64,000 nucleotides of DNA from Pyronema omphalodes (taxonomy: Eukaryota > Ascomycota > Pezizomycetes > Pezizales > Pyronemataceae). Location of the stretch: the NCBI GenBank assembly GCA_024516155.1, contig JAJJXM010000008.1, forward strand, positions 1,054,001-1,118,000, written 5' to 3'. Position 1 is the stretch's first letter, and each line of letters opens with the position of its first letter. Shown here piece by piece: positions 1 to 10,218 of this stretch. The position numbers and the translations under genes were made by a program. The notes beneath the pieces were generated by a model. That model was not told the DNA's origin and ran no database searches. It saw only the letters and a program-made list of their open reading frames with translations.

Positions 1-84
1 AGGGAAGGTCGTTGGTGAACGATGAGTCTTCTCGACCCGCCGAGAGGCGCTGAAGAAAAGTTTAAGTTAAGATCTAAAATTCTT

Positions 85-983
85 AACGGTTCATGCCGAT
101 TTAACCGGCGTCAGATGAGCCTTCTGATTGGACAGAACCCTGCTGAATATTTAAGCTTAATGAACTAGGCAGATATTTCGCCTTCATCGGATCTCCACGG
201 CCCCACTTTTAAGAATGACACATCTTCGGCCTGTAAGTATAAAAATACAAATCAATCTTGGCAAAATAGTCATCCGGGCTAATTTTTATTGTATTCTACA
301 GTGAACAGCCCACACATTTTTACGTAAATTCTGAAAAGGGGCTTGCAGATGACTACTCTACCCTTGGCTTCAAAATTTCACCTCGCGTGTTGAACTTGAA
401 ATTGCACTATGTACGCCACGGTGTATATACATTACCATAATATTCGATTAAATATGTATACTGATTCATGATGATACATAAGCAGCTTAATTGGTAGCAG
501 TTTGTACTTATTTAACCCCTGAACGGATCCCCCAATAAATCACGCACGATAAACGAGTTCGATGAGGCCCAACAAGATCCGACGACTCTGAATCAAATAA
601 GGGTATGTAGTCAGGCTGCAGTAGGCGTCTAATCAAAAACTGTATTTCTGCAAGAGTGTCAGCGTTTTGTATTGGAAGACTGGGATGCGCGGAATCGGTT
701 CATGCACAAATATGTATAAATATATGCACCGGCTGTGCAAACCCTAAGCAGATAACAAGTACATAGACGATACCTTAGGGTTACCAATCTTTAAGGGCTC
801 GATACCTTGCAGGTGCCCATTCTCGTTCTGAAGGCGGTCCCAAGGCCCGAGGCAGTTATCGCACGATCACATGCCCGCACACCGCGCCAAATTAGCGCCA
901 GCAGCGGACATAACTGGAATAAATAACCGCTCGATTAAACACCAATCTTCACATTTTACGGCCTTCTTTCTCACAATATCCGT
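85..983. repeat. Dispersed ~0.9 kb repeat, copy 1 (partner at 37970-38877)
   Basis: The block can be followed base by base, with scattered substitutions and small indels, to 37970-38877 in the same orientation. Landmarks shared by both include the segment reading CTTCTGATTGGACAGAAC, a GTACGCCACGGTGTATATAC stretch, and the terminal CTTTCTCACAATATCCGT. Similarity starts abruptly at AACGGT and stops abruptly after CCGT, so these are the unit boundaries. I find no long open frame, terminal inverted repeats or flanking direct repeats. It could be a fragment of a larger element or a segmental duplicate. Confidence 0.85.
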
Positions 984-1659
984 CGTCGAAAATGCCTTCA
1001 CTACATATCACGGCTTTTAAGAAGTTTCCAGATGGTGAAAATCTGTGAAAGAGAGCCCGAGGCGCGGTGGAAGTAGAAAACTCACTCGGGAAATATTTTA
1101 GACTGACCGCTGCATTGGCACAGTTTGAGCTCTGTAATGAAGGGGAGCCGGGGGCTTAAAAAGCAGTTTTCGGAAGCCTATCTTTTCAAGTTCACATACA
1201 AAATCCTGCCTTCAGGCGATAGATCCAGAGTTTGACAAATTTTCCCTTGTGCCTAATCTCATTTACCCAGATGTGTGACACGTCTCAAGTGCATAGCTTA
1301 TACAAGAAACACTCTAGTGTTAATTATTCTTCATCAATAGTCAGACAGGTTTTATTACCAGAACCCCAAAGATCTAAATGACCAGCTTCTGTTTGGTCCT
1401 GGTCCTGGTCCAGAATGTTTTGCCACCTCTCCAAAACGGATTGAGATTTTCAACTAGTAGAAATGCGCCTCCAATAGCCAAAGATGGAGCGGAGATATTG
1501 GCAGTAGGTGTTGATGGAAAGAAGAAGAGAAATGGGTCATATTTCAAATTACTTTACCCGAAGAGCAAGCAGTATATGATCTAATAGTATCAGTGGTCCG
1601 AACTTCGAGAAAGTATGTTGTTTGATATATTTTCATTCTTCAGATGAATTATGTGTTCT
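984..1659. other. Intergenic, no gene recognised
   Basis: AT-rich sequence with only short open frames. A 68-codon frame at 1378-1584 has low-complexity Val/Leu/Gln content, no recognisable domain and no splice context, so I do not call it a gene. Confidence 0.5.
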
Positions 1660-2640
1660 TGATTAATTTATTTCATTTGATACGAGATGTAATTCTTTGA
1701 TGTATTTCTTTATGCATTTTGTTCGGGAAAAATGCATGATCATTCACGTGTCGCTACTCGGCGATGGGAGAGTAGCTACGCGAAGCAGCAACATAAGAAA
1801 TTAACGATGCACATTATCCATCATGACTTATGCATGTATTTTGATTTATGCGTGTCCTTCGATCAATGCATTCATGCAATCAACTTTTCATCGGCGATTC
1901 AGGAATATGTATGACTTTTCCTATTATTTCCTTTGATTTAACGCTTCTTTTGCGGTTCCTGTTGCCGTTTTGCTTTACTCCATCTACCTCCTGCATTTTT
2001 CCCCATTCCTTGACTCCTGCTTCCGGATATATGCAACTAGCTATATAATCCCCCCTTCCTCCCCGTTGTCTCCGTTCCTTTCTTTCTTCATCCGCGTTCT
2101 ATGATGCAATATTTTTGACATATAGTTGATTTATTTTGACATATATTTGGAATATTTTACCATATTTTGCGGATCTTTTCTTTTGTTTTTGTTTTCTCCT
2201 TACATATCTTTGTGGGACAGTTTTTGTTTTTTGTTGTCCTTGTGTGATTCTGTCAATTCAAAACGCCTCGCTATTCGGCTTGGTAATTACCCCAGTCAAC
2301 TGTTTCCTATAAACATCAAGGGGAAGAAAATGTCGGACCACTCTTGCTAACTCTACAACCATGCCATAAATGCCTCAACTGAACATTATAAATGAGAAAA
2401 AAGTGGAATCCATGGTTCGAACGCACAACCATAGGACAAAATATGAAGACATGAGGTAACTGACACTCCAGATACCAACTTTACATGAGCTATAATGGCT
2501 GATATAATTATATAATTTATGGTAGATGACCTGCAGTAACAATGCAGCGGGGTTGCTTCTTGGATTTATGCTGCCCGAACTCTGTACCATGCTGACATAA
2601 TTGTTTTGCATCGTTGACCTTCGCAATCCAATTCCAAATA
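1660..2640. repeat. Composite repeat R1, fragmentary copy
   Basis: Two parts of a composite repeat lie side by side. 1660-2200 matches 40650-41700 (shared landmarks: GATTCTTTGATGTATTTCTT, CATGATCATTCACG, CGGTTCCTGTTGCCGTTTTG, ACTCCTGCTTCCGGATAT). 2400-2620 matches 43540-43750 (shared GGTTCGAAC motif, ATGACCTGC, GGTTGCTTCTTGGAT and TGCCCGAACT). The ~1.9 kb that separates these parts in the 40-44 kb copy is missing here, so this copy has an internal deletion. No coding capacity is visible. Confidence 0.75.
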
Positions 2641-3832
2641 AGATGATAACCCGAGCCTTACCACATTTCCGTCAAAGCTCTTTGTGTTTTCTTTGGGCCA
2701 CATGCATACTCTCCCATTGAAACGATTTGTCGTTCTTGCGTACCAACACCCACGCGATCCTGATGGCTGGCTGGGTTGTGCATATTAATTGTGCAAACTG
2801 CTCCCCATGGCAGCAGTATAAAATATTCTCTAATCCGCAATTCACAGTTCCTTTCTCTGGTATGTCAGCATACCCTGCATCTACAGCCGCATGTCCTCCG
2901 GTACGAGTTCTAAAAACCATATCCTGCTCCCCAGACCCTGGATGAGATGTACCTACAACGTTATTATGGAAAAAATCCTTTTCGAGAAAATCGTCATTGC
3001 CGCAGCATGCTTCTAGCTACTATCTCGTCTCCCAAGGTAACCATGACGAAATCTATTGTGATAAATAAATCAACGCTTACATCTATTTCGAAGCATCTTC
3101 AAACAAGTTCAAGCAGTGCGTCATGAATGGTGCTTCTCGTAGGGGTCAATATTTTAACAGCCCTCTAAGTAGAGTTAGCAAATAGTTATACACATCTCCG
3201 AGGGGATCAGTTATCATGCTTTCGCACTGATGGTGTTAAATCTGCAGCCTTTTCTACGATTTTGAAGGGAATACCATATTCAGATCTGTAGATAGGTTCC
3301 ACCGCCAGAGTAAAAGACATTGGTATCGACTACCCAAGGTTACTATTTGTGTGTAGCATCGCTTACCACTGCGCATGCCATATGAACTCCGGAACTACCC
3401 TCTGCGCACACCGGATAGCTGCATTTTTGACTTGGCATTAATAATCTTCAATCTTCAATGTCTTCAGCCGTTACCAAGCGTCTCTTATCGAGCAATCCGA
3501 AGCGTAATATGGCTTGGTTTCTACTGAAATCATTGTCTATTAGAGTTTGAAATGAATCTGCAGGTTTCCTCCGAGGGACTGACCGACGTATGTAACGATA
3601 CTTCCCGTTCCGAGTACTTGGCAAGCGCAGGCGTACTGAGTAGTAATGTTGACATTTCGTATTTCGCATTTCTCATGCGAATTCTAGATAAGCTGACCTA
3701 GTTGTTGTTATAAATACCGTGTTGAAGTCCTGCTTTTGAAAGTATTCTATCAGTATCGAAGCAAGCATCTCAAAGATTCACATCAATCACACTGCAATTC
3801 CAGCAACTCTATAAAATTCTCAAGCACTCATC
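2641..3832. other. Intergenic region upstream of the secreted protein gene
   Basis: No supported gene. Several overlapping short frames exist around 2.66-2.95 kb and 3.45-3.67 kb, but none has a recognisable motif. A TATA-like TTATAAATA at about 3709 lies ~120 bp before the ATG at 3833 and is a plausible promoter element for that gene. Confidence 0.5.
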
Positions 3833-4066
3833 ATGAAGTTCTCCATCATCATTGCTCTCTTTTCCGTCACCGCGATCATAGCCGCACCTACTGCTGACGG
3901 CGAGGTCCAAGCTGCCACCAACGACGTCTCATCTGAGGCCTGTCCAAGCTTTGGATGTGGATTCCGTGGGTTCTGTTGTGGACGTGGATGCTGTGTTAGA
4001 GGGAAACAGATTTGCATTGCGGGAACTTGTATTACCAAGTTTGGAGGTAAGCAATGGGATGTTTAA
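3833..4066 (+). CDS. Small secreted cysteine-rich protein (candidate effector)
   Basis: The 77-residue product begins with a clear signal peptide: Lys2, then a hydrophobic run to about residue 17 ending at an AAP/T site. The mature part is about 58 residues with eight cysteines arranged C-x4-C-x5-CC-x3-CC-x6-C-x4-C, which suggests a compact disulfide-bonded fold. The ATG has a good context (ATCATGAAG). Secreted proteins of this size and Cys density are commonly considered fungal effector or antimicrobial candidates; that role is inference, since I recognise no family. An alternative 3' end is possible: a GTAAGC donor at 4047 with acceptors at 4088 or 4094 keeps an open frame and would replace the last residues with a short Gly/Glu-rich tail ending near 4112. 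Gene presence is fairly secure, the exact C-terminus is not. Confidence 0.75.
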   Translation: MKFSIIIALFSVTAIIAAPTADGEVQAATNDVSSEACPSFGCGFRGFCCGRGCCVRGKQICIAGTCITKFGGKQWDV

Positions 4067-4112
4067 GTGAATGGATAGGAGCTGACAGGAGTAGGAAGGG
4101 AGGTGGAGTAAA

Positions 4113-4718
4113 GTGCGAGTTCGGCCCGGGAGAAGGTTGATGAGGAGTAGGTCTATGGATTACATGGATGGTTTGAGGGGTGTCTCGTATATCTGAAGTC
4201 ATTGTATTGTATGGTCAACTCTACTCAACGATGTATTCAGAATTTTTTCGAAGTGCCCAGCATAGTGCTGTCCTGGCATGTAAGAATTAACAATCATAAA
4301 GATAATACCCTTGAAGTTCAAGACTCTACTGCATCTGGCTCTTGATATACTACATGATTGGTATCTAAATCGCGGTTTGCGGGGGTAAGTTATTTTCAGA
4401 AATCGACAGACTGTTCAAGTTTAGGTTAACAATCCTTGGGGGGAGGGGGTAATTGTTTAGTAGAAACAAAACTGAAACTCTTTTATAAACCCGTCATCTA
4501 AATCCGTAATAAACCCGTAATATCTAATGTTACAACCCAACCAACCAACAAAACCTATATCGCTCAAACAAAACGGGAATCTAGTATACACAAAACAATG
4601 ACAATCCCGCTGATGGTATCTTAACGCTCCCCTAATGGTAGAGTAGTATCGTACATTCTATGAAGCTTGAAGCTTCCTGCTGCCCTCCGTCGGATAAATA
4701 ACCGTGCCAAAGTTATCC
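4113..4718. other. Intergenic, 3' regions of two genes
   Basis: Non-coding between the secreted-protein gene (plus) and the DUF1279 gene (minus), which converge here. It contains a short G-rich tract near 4440. Nothing else is recognised. Confidence 0.5.
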
Positions 4719-5304
4719 CTAATCCACAGTCTTCTTTCCCTGGACCGCATTCTTAAGACCTCCCTTCTTTCCAATATCGAAGCCCCACTTGCGTAGTGTC
4801 TTAACAACCTTGGGGGTAACTGCGGCAGTGATAGGAACTCGAATAAAGATCAAGCTCTTATGAATAGCATAAGCCAGTGCGAGTTCTGTCCAGATAGCTG
4901 TAGTAAACACACCATGGATTAGTTTTTGATCCCTACCCACTCCTTCAAAAGAAAAACTTACTAGCAGCCTTATGGCTCTTCTCCTCCTCTTCCACATGTT
5001 TCTTTTCCCAACCCGGTAGTCCTGCTGCATGGTATAATGATCTTGCACCTTCGACAATGGTATGTTCATACTCTGCGATCTTTTCCGTTCCAATCATCCT
5101 AACTGCCAAAAAGCAGAAAGGGAAATCAAGAGCGGAGAGACCAAGGTAAACACCAACAGCGGAATATCCATACTCCTTTGAGAGCTGTTTCATGCGCTGG
5201 GAAAGGGTCGGTTTCGGGGGTGGTGCGGCGGTGGAGAAGAAGCGGGGTGCGAATGGGCGACGGGGAAGGTTCGCGCGGAAGAAGAATCGCGGGACTGAAG
5301 ACAT
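4719..5304 (-). CDS. Mitochondrial DUF1279/FAM210-like membrane protein
   Basis: Two exons, 5304-4962 and 4897-4719, flank a 64-nt intron (GTAAGT donor, CTACAG acceptor) and give 173 residues. The first ~30 residues are rich in Arg, Phe and Ser/Ala with no acidic residues (start MSSVPRFFFRANLPRR, then RFFSTAA), a typical mitochondrial presequence. The core contains two hydrophobic segments, one near the GYSAVGVYLGLSALDFPFCF stretch and one after the intron (TELALAYAIHKSLIFIRVP), separated by a charged linker, as in the DUF1279 domain of FAM210 proteins and yeast Nat2-like proteins. The start at 5304 is chosen because the presequence begins there, although the frame is open further upstream. 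It is divergent from the complex I factor gene, 346 bp away, so the two mitochondrial genes may be co-regulated. Molecular function is not settled for this family. Confidence 0.85.
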
Positions 5305-5650
5305 TGTAGCGACTGTGTTGTGTATTGTATGTCGACGCGGATGACCAGGAATCCGAGAGCGCGCTCGAGGGAGTCGTACAGCGAATGTGACCGGAATTCG
5401 AGGGAGTTTAAGATGCCTTAAAGACAGCTTTTTGTCGGCAGGTGCACGCAAATGCACATGTCCGGAAAGATCGCCGGGTAAGCTAACGCGGCGGAGCATG
5501 GGTCCTAAGTAAGGCCGCGGTTACACAAGCTGTCCTGTCAAAGAGCCGTAACGACGTCACCGGGAAAGCCCATCTCAGAACACCGACGCGAACACCGCCA
5601 ACCAGAAACATCACCAACTTGAAACTCGGAAAACCACCTGCGAAAACACT
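5305..5650. promoter_or_regulatory. Divergent promoter between two mitochondrial-protein genes
   Basis: Only 346 bp separate the start codons of the DUF1279 gene (minus) and the NDUFAF2-like gene (plus), so the 5' UTRs and both promoters must lie here. The segment is GC-rich with several CG-containing blocks (for example GAGCGCGCTCGAGG near 5360 and a TGACGTCACC-type CRE-like site near 5551). No TATA box is obvious. Confidence 0.6.
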
Positions 5651-6373
5651 ATGGTGAAAGAATACCTCGCCCAAGGATTAAGCCCTGTCAAAAAGCTATG
5701 GTACACCTGGCGCTCCTACCGCTTCACATGGCGCAAAATGTACTTCATCGGTACTCCTCCTACTCTTCCAATGATTCTCCTCCCCGCTAATCCTCCCCCA
5801 GGAATGGACTTGAAACAAAACACCTTCTGGGAATACCGCGACCGTATTAATGCCTCTCGTCCTCGTCGTACTGTCATTTTCAAAGACAAAAACAAAGACT
5901 GGGTAGACTACGCCAGTGCAGTATCACCACAATGGCACCAATGGTTACGCGCAACTCGTATTCCAGCGCCCACAATTCAGGAACAAATCGAAGATGAAGT
6001 CAGGAAGGAAAAGTTACAAAAGAATGCGGCATTGGCCGATGCTAGATGGGCTGCTAAGCCTAGTCTATTAAATGTTGGACCACACCCCCCACCGAATTCA
6101 GTGCTGGAAAGTAATACCAAGTTTGCGAATGATTCGGGATTACAGAGGGATCAGACTGTGGGAAGGGGAGAGGTAGGAGCGGATCTTGGTGGGAACAATG
6201 TCGAGTATGAGACGGTGGCCGGTGAGGATACTAATCATAGAGCGCATGGAATAAGGGATCATGATCCTTGGGCTAAGGCAGAAGAGGGGAAGGCCAGAGG
6301 ATTCAAAGCCGGGGAGTGGGATCCGAATGCAATGTTGCCGAAGAGGAGGAGCGCGGGAAGAAGTGATCAATAG
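5651..6373 (+). CDS. NDUFAF2/mimitin-like complex I assembly factor (B17.2-like)
   Basis: The frame is open throughout, but a 51-nt intron is very likely at 5751-5801 (GTACTC donor, GCTAAT branch site, CCCCCAG acceptor). Because 51 is divisible by three and has no stop, translation of genomic DNA inserts 17 Pro/Leu-rich residues that break a conserved motif. Splicing restores YFIGMDLKQNTFWEY, which matches the (I/V)G(T/M)DxxGNxYYE-type motif of the NDUFA12/NDUFAF2 family. The predicted protein is 223 residues. The N-terminal ~110 residues form the B17.2-like domain (conserved W-x-YR-W-x-K, and WxxWLRxTRxxPPT-like region). The rest is a low-complexity tail ending in a DPWAKAEEGKARGFKAGEW segment, usual for fungal NDUFAF2 proteins. 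It assists late assembly of NADH dehydrogenase in the mitochondrial inner membrane. It shares a promoter region with another mitochondrial gene. Confidence 0.85.
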   Translation: MVKEYLAQGLSPVKKLWYTWRSYRFTWRKMYFIGTPPTLPMILLPANPPPGMDLKQNTFWEYRDRINASRPRRTVIFKDKNKDWVDYASAVSPQWHQWLRATRIPAPTIQEQIEDEVRKEKLQKNAALADARWAAKPSLLNVGPHPPPNSVLESNTKFANDSGLQRDQTVGRGEVGADLGGNNVEYETVAGEDTNHRAHGIRDHDPWAKAEEGKARGFKAGEWDPNAMLPKRRSAGRSDQ

Positions 6374-6790
6374 ATTGGTTGTATGATGAATGAGCGTGTA
6401 TGATTAAGAAAGAAAGAAAGTTCCGTTCTAGACGATTTCAACCAGGACAGTCAGTAGGTAAATCGGGGCTGTGAAGCATGTCGAGTAGCTATCACAGGTC
6501 TCATGGATGAGTATCTCCCAGGGTTTCCTTCCGATAGCGGAGCGGAGCTTCATGGCATTGAAATTATCATCAACGTACAATTCCCGACAGTACCAAAAAG
6601 ACGCACATGCACCCTGTATCAATTTTTCTGGACCCTTAACCCAATTTCCATGAATTTGTCAAGTCAGAATATACGCGTAAATTCCATTTCAACCAACCCT
6701 AAACAAATTCCAAACGCAAACATATAAACGCCAATCATTATATCAATCGTAACTTCATAACCAAAAAGCCTTCCCCATTCAGTAACCCCC
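6374..6790. other. Intergenic, convergent 3' ends
   Basis: Non-coding spacer between the complex I factor (plus) and a minus-strand small membrane protein. An AAGAAAGAAAGAAAG run follows the stop. Nothing else supported. Confidence 0.5.
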
Positions 6791-6970
6791 TCACCTACCA
6801 GACCTCGAATCAGTAGTATAACTTCCACTCTCGATCGACGACTCCGCGACTATCACCTTCCTTCTTCCACCCCCCATCGCAAACCCGAACCAATATAGTA
6901 CCCCGCAAACGAATCCGAGAACAAAGAATAGAACTATCACTATTGTTGCGATCACCAAATTTCGCTGCAT
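6791..6970 (-). CDS. Very small single-pass membrane protein (59 aa)
   Basis: An ATG at 6970 opens a 59-codon frame ending with TGA at 6791. The product starts MQRNLVIATIVIVLFFVLGF, has an uninterrupted hydrophobic helix at about residues 5-30, then a basic GGGRRK patch and a Ser/Thr-rich tail (ESSIESGSYTTDSRSGR). Architecture (few residues, one helix, basic junction, Ser-rich acidic tail) matches the minus-strand protein at 12221-12454 and, loosely, 13619-13984, so a local family is possible. I recognise no named family. The composition is far from random in this frame only, which is the main evidence that it is real. Confidence 0.5.
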   Translation of the reverse strand: MQRNLVIATIVIVLFFVLGFVCGVLYWFGFAMGGGRRKVIVAESSIESGSYTTDSRSGR

Positions 6971-7789
6971 GGTTGTGAGGCTGGATGTAGTGTGGGTTAC
7001 AGGCAGAGTTGGGCAGGGAGGACGGCCGGAGCGGGACCGCGGGGCGGAGCGCGGAGAGGAGGGGAGCTTTGAAGCTCGCTATTCTATGTTCGAACTCGAT
7101 GGTAGCGAAGATGCAAGGCGAGACGGCGATGAGGATCGGAAACAAAAACAGAAATAGCAATAGATATCTCTGTGATTCTAGGGGCAGCTTTGAATTCGGC
7201 TTAGGAGCTTATGAGCTTATGAGCTTGAGCTTGAGCTTAAGCTTGTGATACAGGCGATAGCTTGTTAGCAACCAGCAAGGTCCGAAGGCATGAATGAGGA
7301 CAAATACTCACAGGAAGGGGGTTTTTTTGACCGCGGCGACAACTGAATAGCTGAGGAGAATACAGACGGAGACAGAGACGGAGACGCAGAGGGTTACATC
7401 GTATCGTATTGATAAGATGTGAACTGGTTACATGATGGCCCATTTATCGGTAATCGCTGGCCGCTGATCTCAGATGTAACCGTCGTCTGTATTCAGCCGA
7501 TGCATCATACGTAACTGGAATTTCTGGGATGTCGAATTAAAAATAGACACGCGCATGGTCATGTCTGCAGGTCATCCCATCACTAAACATCTACATACAC
7601 ACATGACAGCCGTTATGATTCATCTGAACTTCTGCACTAGTTTGCACTTCAACTTCAGCTTCATCGCGGATTCTTATGTCATAAAATGAAAACACAGGAG
7701 GAAGATGAGGAAAGCATACAGAACAAGGATGCTGATATACCTAGATGTTTTACACAGAGTATCGGCCGGACCCTATACATTCACAGTAG
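6971..7789. other. Intergenic
   Basis: No gene supported. Contains a short imperfect GAGCTTATGAGCTTGAGCTT repeat at 7206-7240 and a GAGACGGAGACG repeat near 7370. Probably holds the promoter of the 59-aa gene. Confidence 0.5.
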
Positions 7790-8250
7790 TGATATTTTAT
7801 GACTTCAGCTATACGCGTTATGACAGGGAAGTTCATCCCATCTCATGTTTTGCATCGACCCGCAAACGAAATTTCAATCCACTGTGTTCCTTCGGTCCGG
7901 CCTTACACAATTACTTCATTATTTCTTCAATGTATCTATTGCCCCACCCTCGCCCCCTCCTTCAGATAGTCCCAGTCCTATACATTCACCCAGCCATCCG
8001 AGTTCATCCCCATTCATTCCATTACTTCAATCCCCAACCCCCCAACGTAGTTCCAGAGCTGAAACACTCATAGCTCATCTGATTACTAGAAACTTCAGCC
8101 TCAGCTTCAGTATATTTCATATCAAACAGGAACAAAATAGTTACATAAATTCTCAGTAGATAACTACTAATACTAGTAATGGGAAACAAAGGCCAGGATG
8201 AGTTGTTTGTCATGACTAGGAGGTTTTTTACTTTCTTTTTTTTTTTCTTT
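7790..8250 (-). pseudogene. Decayed duplicate of the 12.3 kb small membrane protein gene
   Basis: This block aligns with 11925-12460: both begin with ATGACTTCAGCTA(T/C)ACGCGTTA, continue through an ACTAGTAAT(G/A)GGAA motif, and end at the 5' end of the small membrane protein gene (CATGAC(T/C)AGGA then a T-run). In the 12.3 kb copy the frame starts M-K-K and reads a clean hydrophobic helix. Here the equivalent of the start codon is absent (replaced by a long T/C tract at 8222-8278), the helix is degraded, and the residual minus frame (8022-8213) has lost the basic junction. I read it as a broken paralogue; loss of start and of hydrophobicity are visible directly. Confidence 0.65.
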
Positions 8251-8278
8251 CTTTTTTTTTTCTTTCTTTTTTTTTTTC
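8221..8278. repeat. T-rich CTTT microsatellite
   Basis: Three T10-T12 runs separated by CTTTC spacers. It sits exactly where the start codon of the decayed membrane-protein duplicate would be, so slippage here may have helped destroy that gene. Confidence 0.9.
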
Positions 8279-8846
8279 GCTATGGTTTGTTCGGGGCGGT
8301 GAAGGGTTGAGAAGTTCTAGGAGAGGTGGAACTATGGAAAGAAGGTGAGTGAATGTTCCAGGGTTGATGGGGGGCTACTTTTGAGGTGCAAACTTCAATG
8401 GTTCTGTTACCGGGTTCGGCTATTTATTTCAACAGCCACAGAGTGACGAAATGGAAGTTATGGAAAATATTTTCTATGGTTACAAAACTCAATGTAGACG
8501 CGTTGCTAGGAAGGTATGTACCGCAGGGCTAGAAATTCATCTACTTTAGAGTAAACGGCAGCGCTGTCCGGCTTTAAGACTTCAACATAAGTATGTGGGA
8601 ATAAGACAAAACAGTACGTGATGTCATAAAAGCACATCTAAAGATATTACTTGACACTCAGTGACGGTGAATAAAAAATTAAACATTTGCTAGACTTCAC
8701 CAAGATACTACCTCGACTAAGTGTCCGCGGGTCTAGATGTAACGCTAGGAAGAAAGAAAAAATATCATATTAAGCTACATTAAGTATTTATATAACATCC
8801 GCAGCTCAACTATTGGGATTCCCCCATTTCATAAGAAATCAAAAAG
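8279..8846. other. Intergenic, 3' side of the methyltransferase gene
   Basis: AT-rich, no open frame of note and nothing recognised. Confidence 0.5.
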
Positions 8847-10218
8847 TTATTCCTGTGTCTTGTTCACCAATGGTTTTCGGCCATAGACTCGTAGACTACG
8901 TTGGTCAGACAATATTTCCGTCAGATCCAAGTGGAGCTACTTACTATAAACTATAGATATGATAATTCTTGTTCCGAGCTGCTTCAAGGGCACGCTGGCA
9001 TACACCGTGCGCCTCCTCAGCGTCTATTCCCAGAACACGGGTGAAAAGAGCCATTCCATAACTCTCAAATCCAGTCTCAACATTCAGCAGAGTCATTGCT
9101 CCAACCTTCTTTAGTCTCAGGTCCTTAGGCCATGGACCGCAGGGCTCCTTGACACTCATCGTCTGAACATCCTCAAAGCCGGCCTTTTCCAATTGTTTCT
9201 TCATGGATCCAAGTTCTGGTGGAGGCCGGCCCATTTTTCGGAGTGCTTCGCGGAGTTTTTCGGAGAATACCAAAATTCCGTGATCGGGCTTCATGGTACC
9301 TTTTTGATGATTAGCGTATGAATCTCAATGGGGTGGAAGGGGCTCTGATGTACCGTCGTCACAGTGAATAGTGAGACTGTTCTCGCAGAACTCTACATAC
9401 CCTCCTGGTGCGGTGCAACTGAGCATACCATGTGAGCAGAGAACTCTAGATGTTTCGGAAAACTTACCGCACCATCTCGGATGCAAGGTGGTCCCAGTCG
9501 GTAACGCCTGAACTCAGATTCCGGGCATGGATGAAGTCGAAGAAGTCCTAAAAAGTCACAAAAACATCATCGTTGAATCATGAATATCTCATATAAGTAG
9601 CCAAGTTCATACATTCTTAAATGTCCATTCCTTCATCGCATCATCAACTTCAAAGCGGCTAGTACGCAAACATTAGAGCCACGTATAAGGGGACATAAAA
9701 TGCACATAAATCCTCACCAGTTTGTAGGCGCCCAGCTAGGTTGTATAGGACTCAAATCAGTCCCGATAACCTCTGCCATCGGATACTGATCCGCCATATC
9801 AATAGCCCATATACCGGTTCCAGTTCCGACATCGAGAATGCGCCGTGGGTCTTTGAGAGGTGCTTGATGTAGCTTGTCGTTCCATGCCATTCTGAAGATT
9901 TCGTGATGCAAATCTAGACTTTAAACAAAATTGATCAACGACAGGTTCTATTTTCGGACCAACTATGTCGTGGCCTACCGGTCTTGCTCCTTTTCGTCAG
10001 TGGGCATGAGATACTTTTCTGAACCGTAGTAGGAGTGGTAGCGCCGTCCATTTTCGTAGACGTATTGTTGGACTGAGGACGTTAGACTTTGCGTACTGGT
10101 GTCGTATCCGGAGGATGCATAGTCATCGTTTGAATTTGCGAGCTATGGTTTGGTTAATTCTTGAGGCTCGGGATATCTGCTATGGGTTACGTACAACTGA
10201 TGGATCAACTTCGATCAT
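8847..10218 (-). CDS. LaeA-like class I SAM-dependent methyltransferase, 8 exons
   Basis: Reading the minus strand with splice sites gives exons 10218-10195, 10142-9979, 9918-9718, 9658-9613, 9547-9468, 9418-9354, 9299-8945 and 8895-8847. Intron phases agree at every junction and introns are 49-83 nt. The product is 327 residues with no internal stop. It carries the SAM-binding motif I ILDVGTGTGIWAIDMAD (about residues 90-106), the acidic motif II region (IGTDLSPIQP), DFIHARNLSSGVTDW, the post-motif CTAPGGYVEF and, after the last intron, YGRKP near the C-terminus. Without the 49-nt last intron the protein would stop nine residues after NKNYH and lose the conserved YGRKP, which supports exon 8. 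Family members methylate unknown substrates and many sit near or control secondary-metabolite genes. No biosynthetic enzyme neighbours are visible, so the role here is open. Confidence 0.88.

Noticed and set aside
6140..6370. Minus frame inside the complex I factor gene
   Set aside because: Shadow of a well-supported gene; Pro/Ser/Leu composition only.
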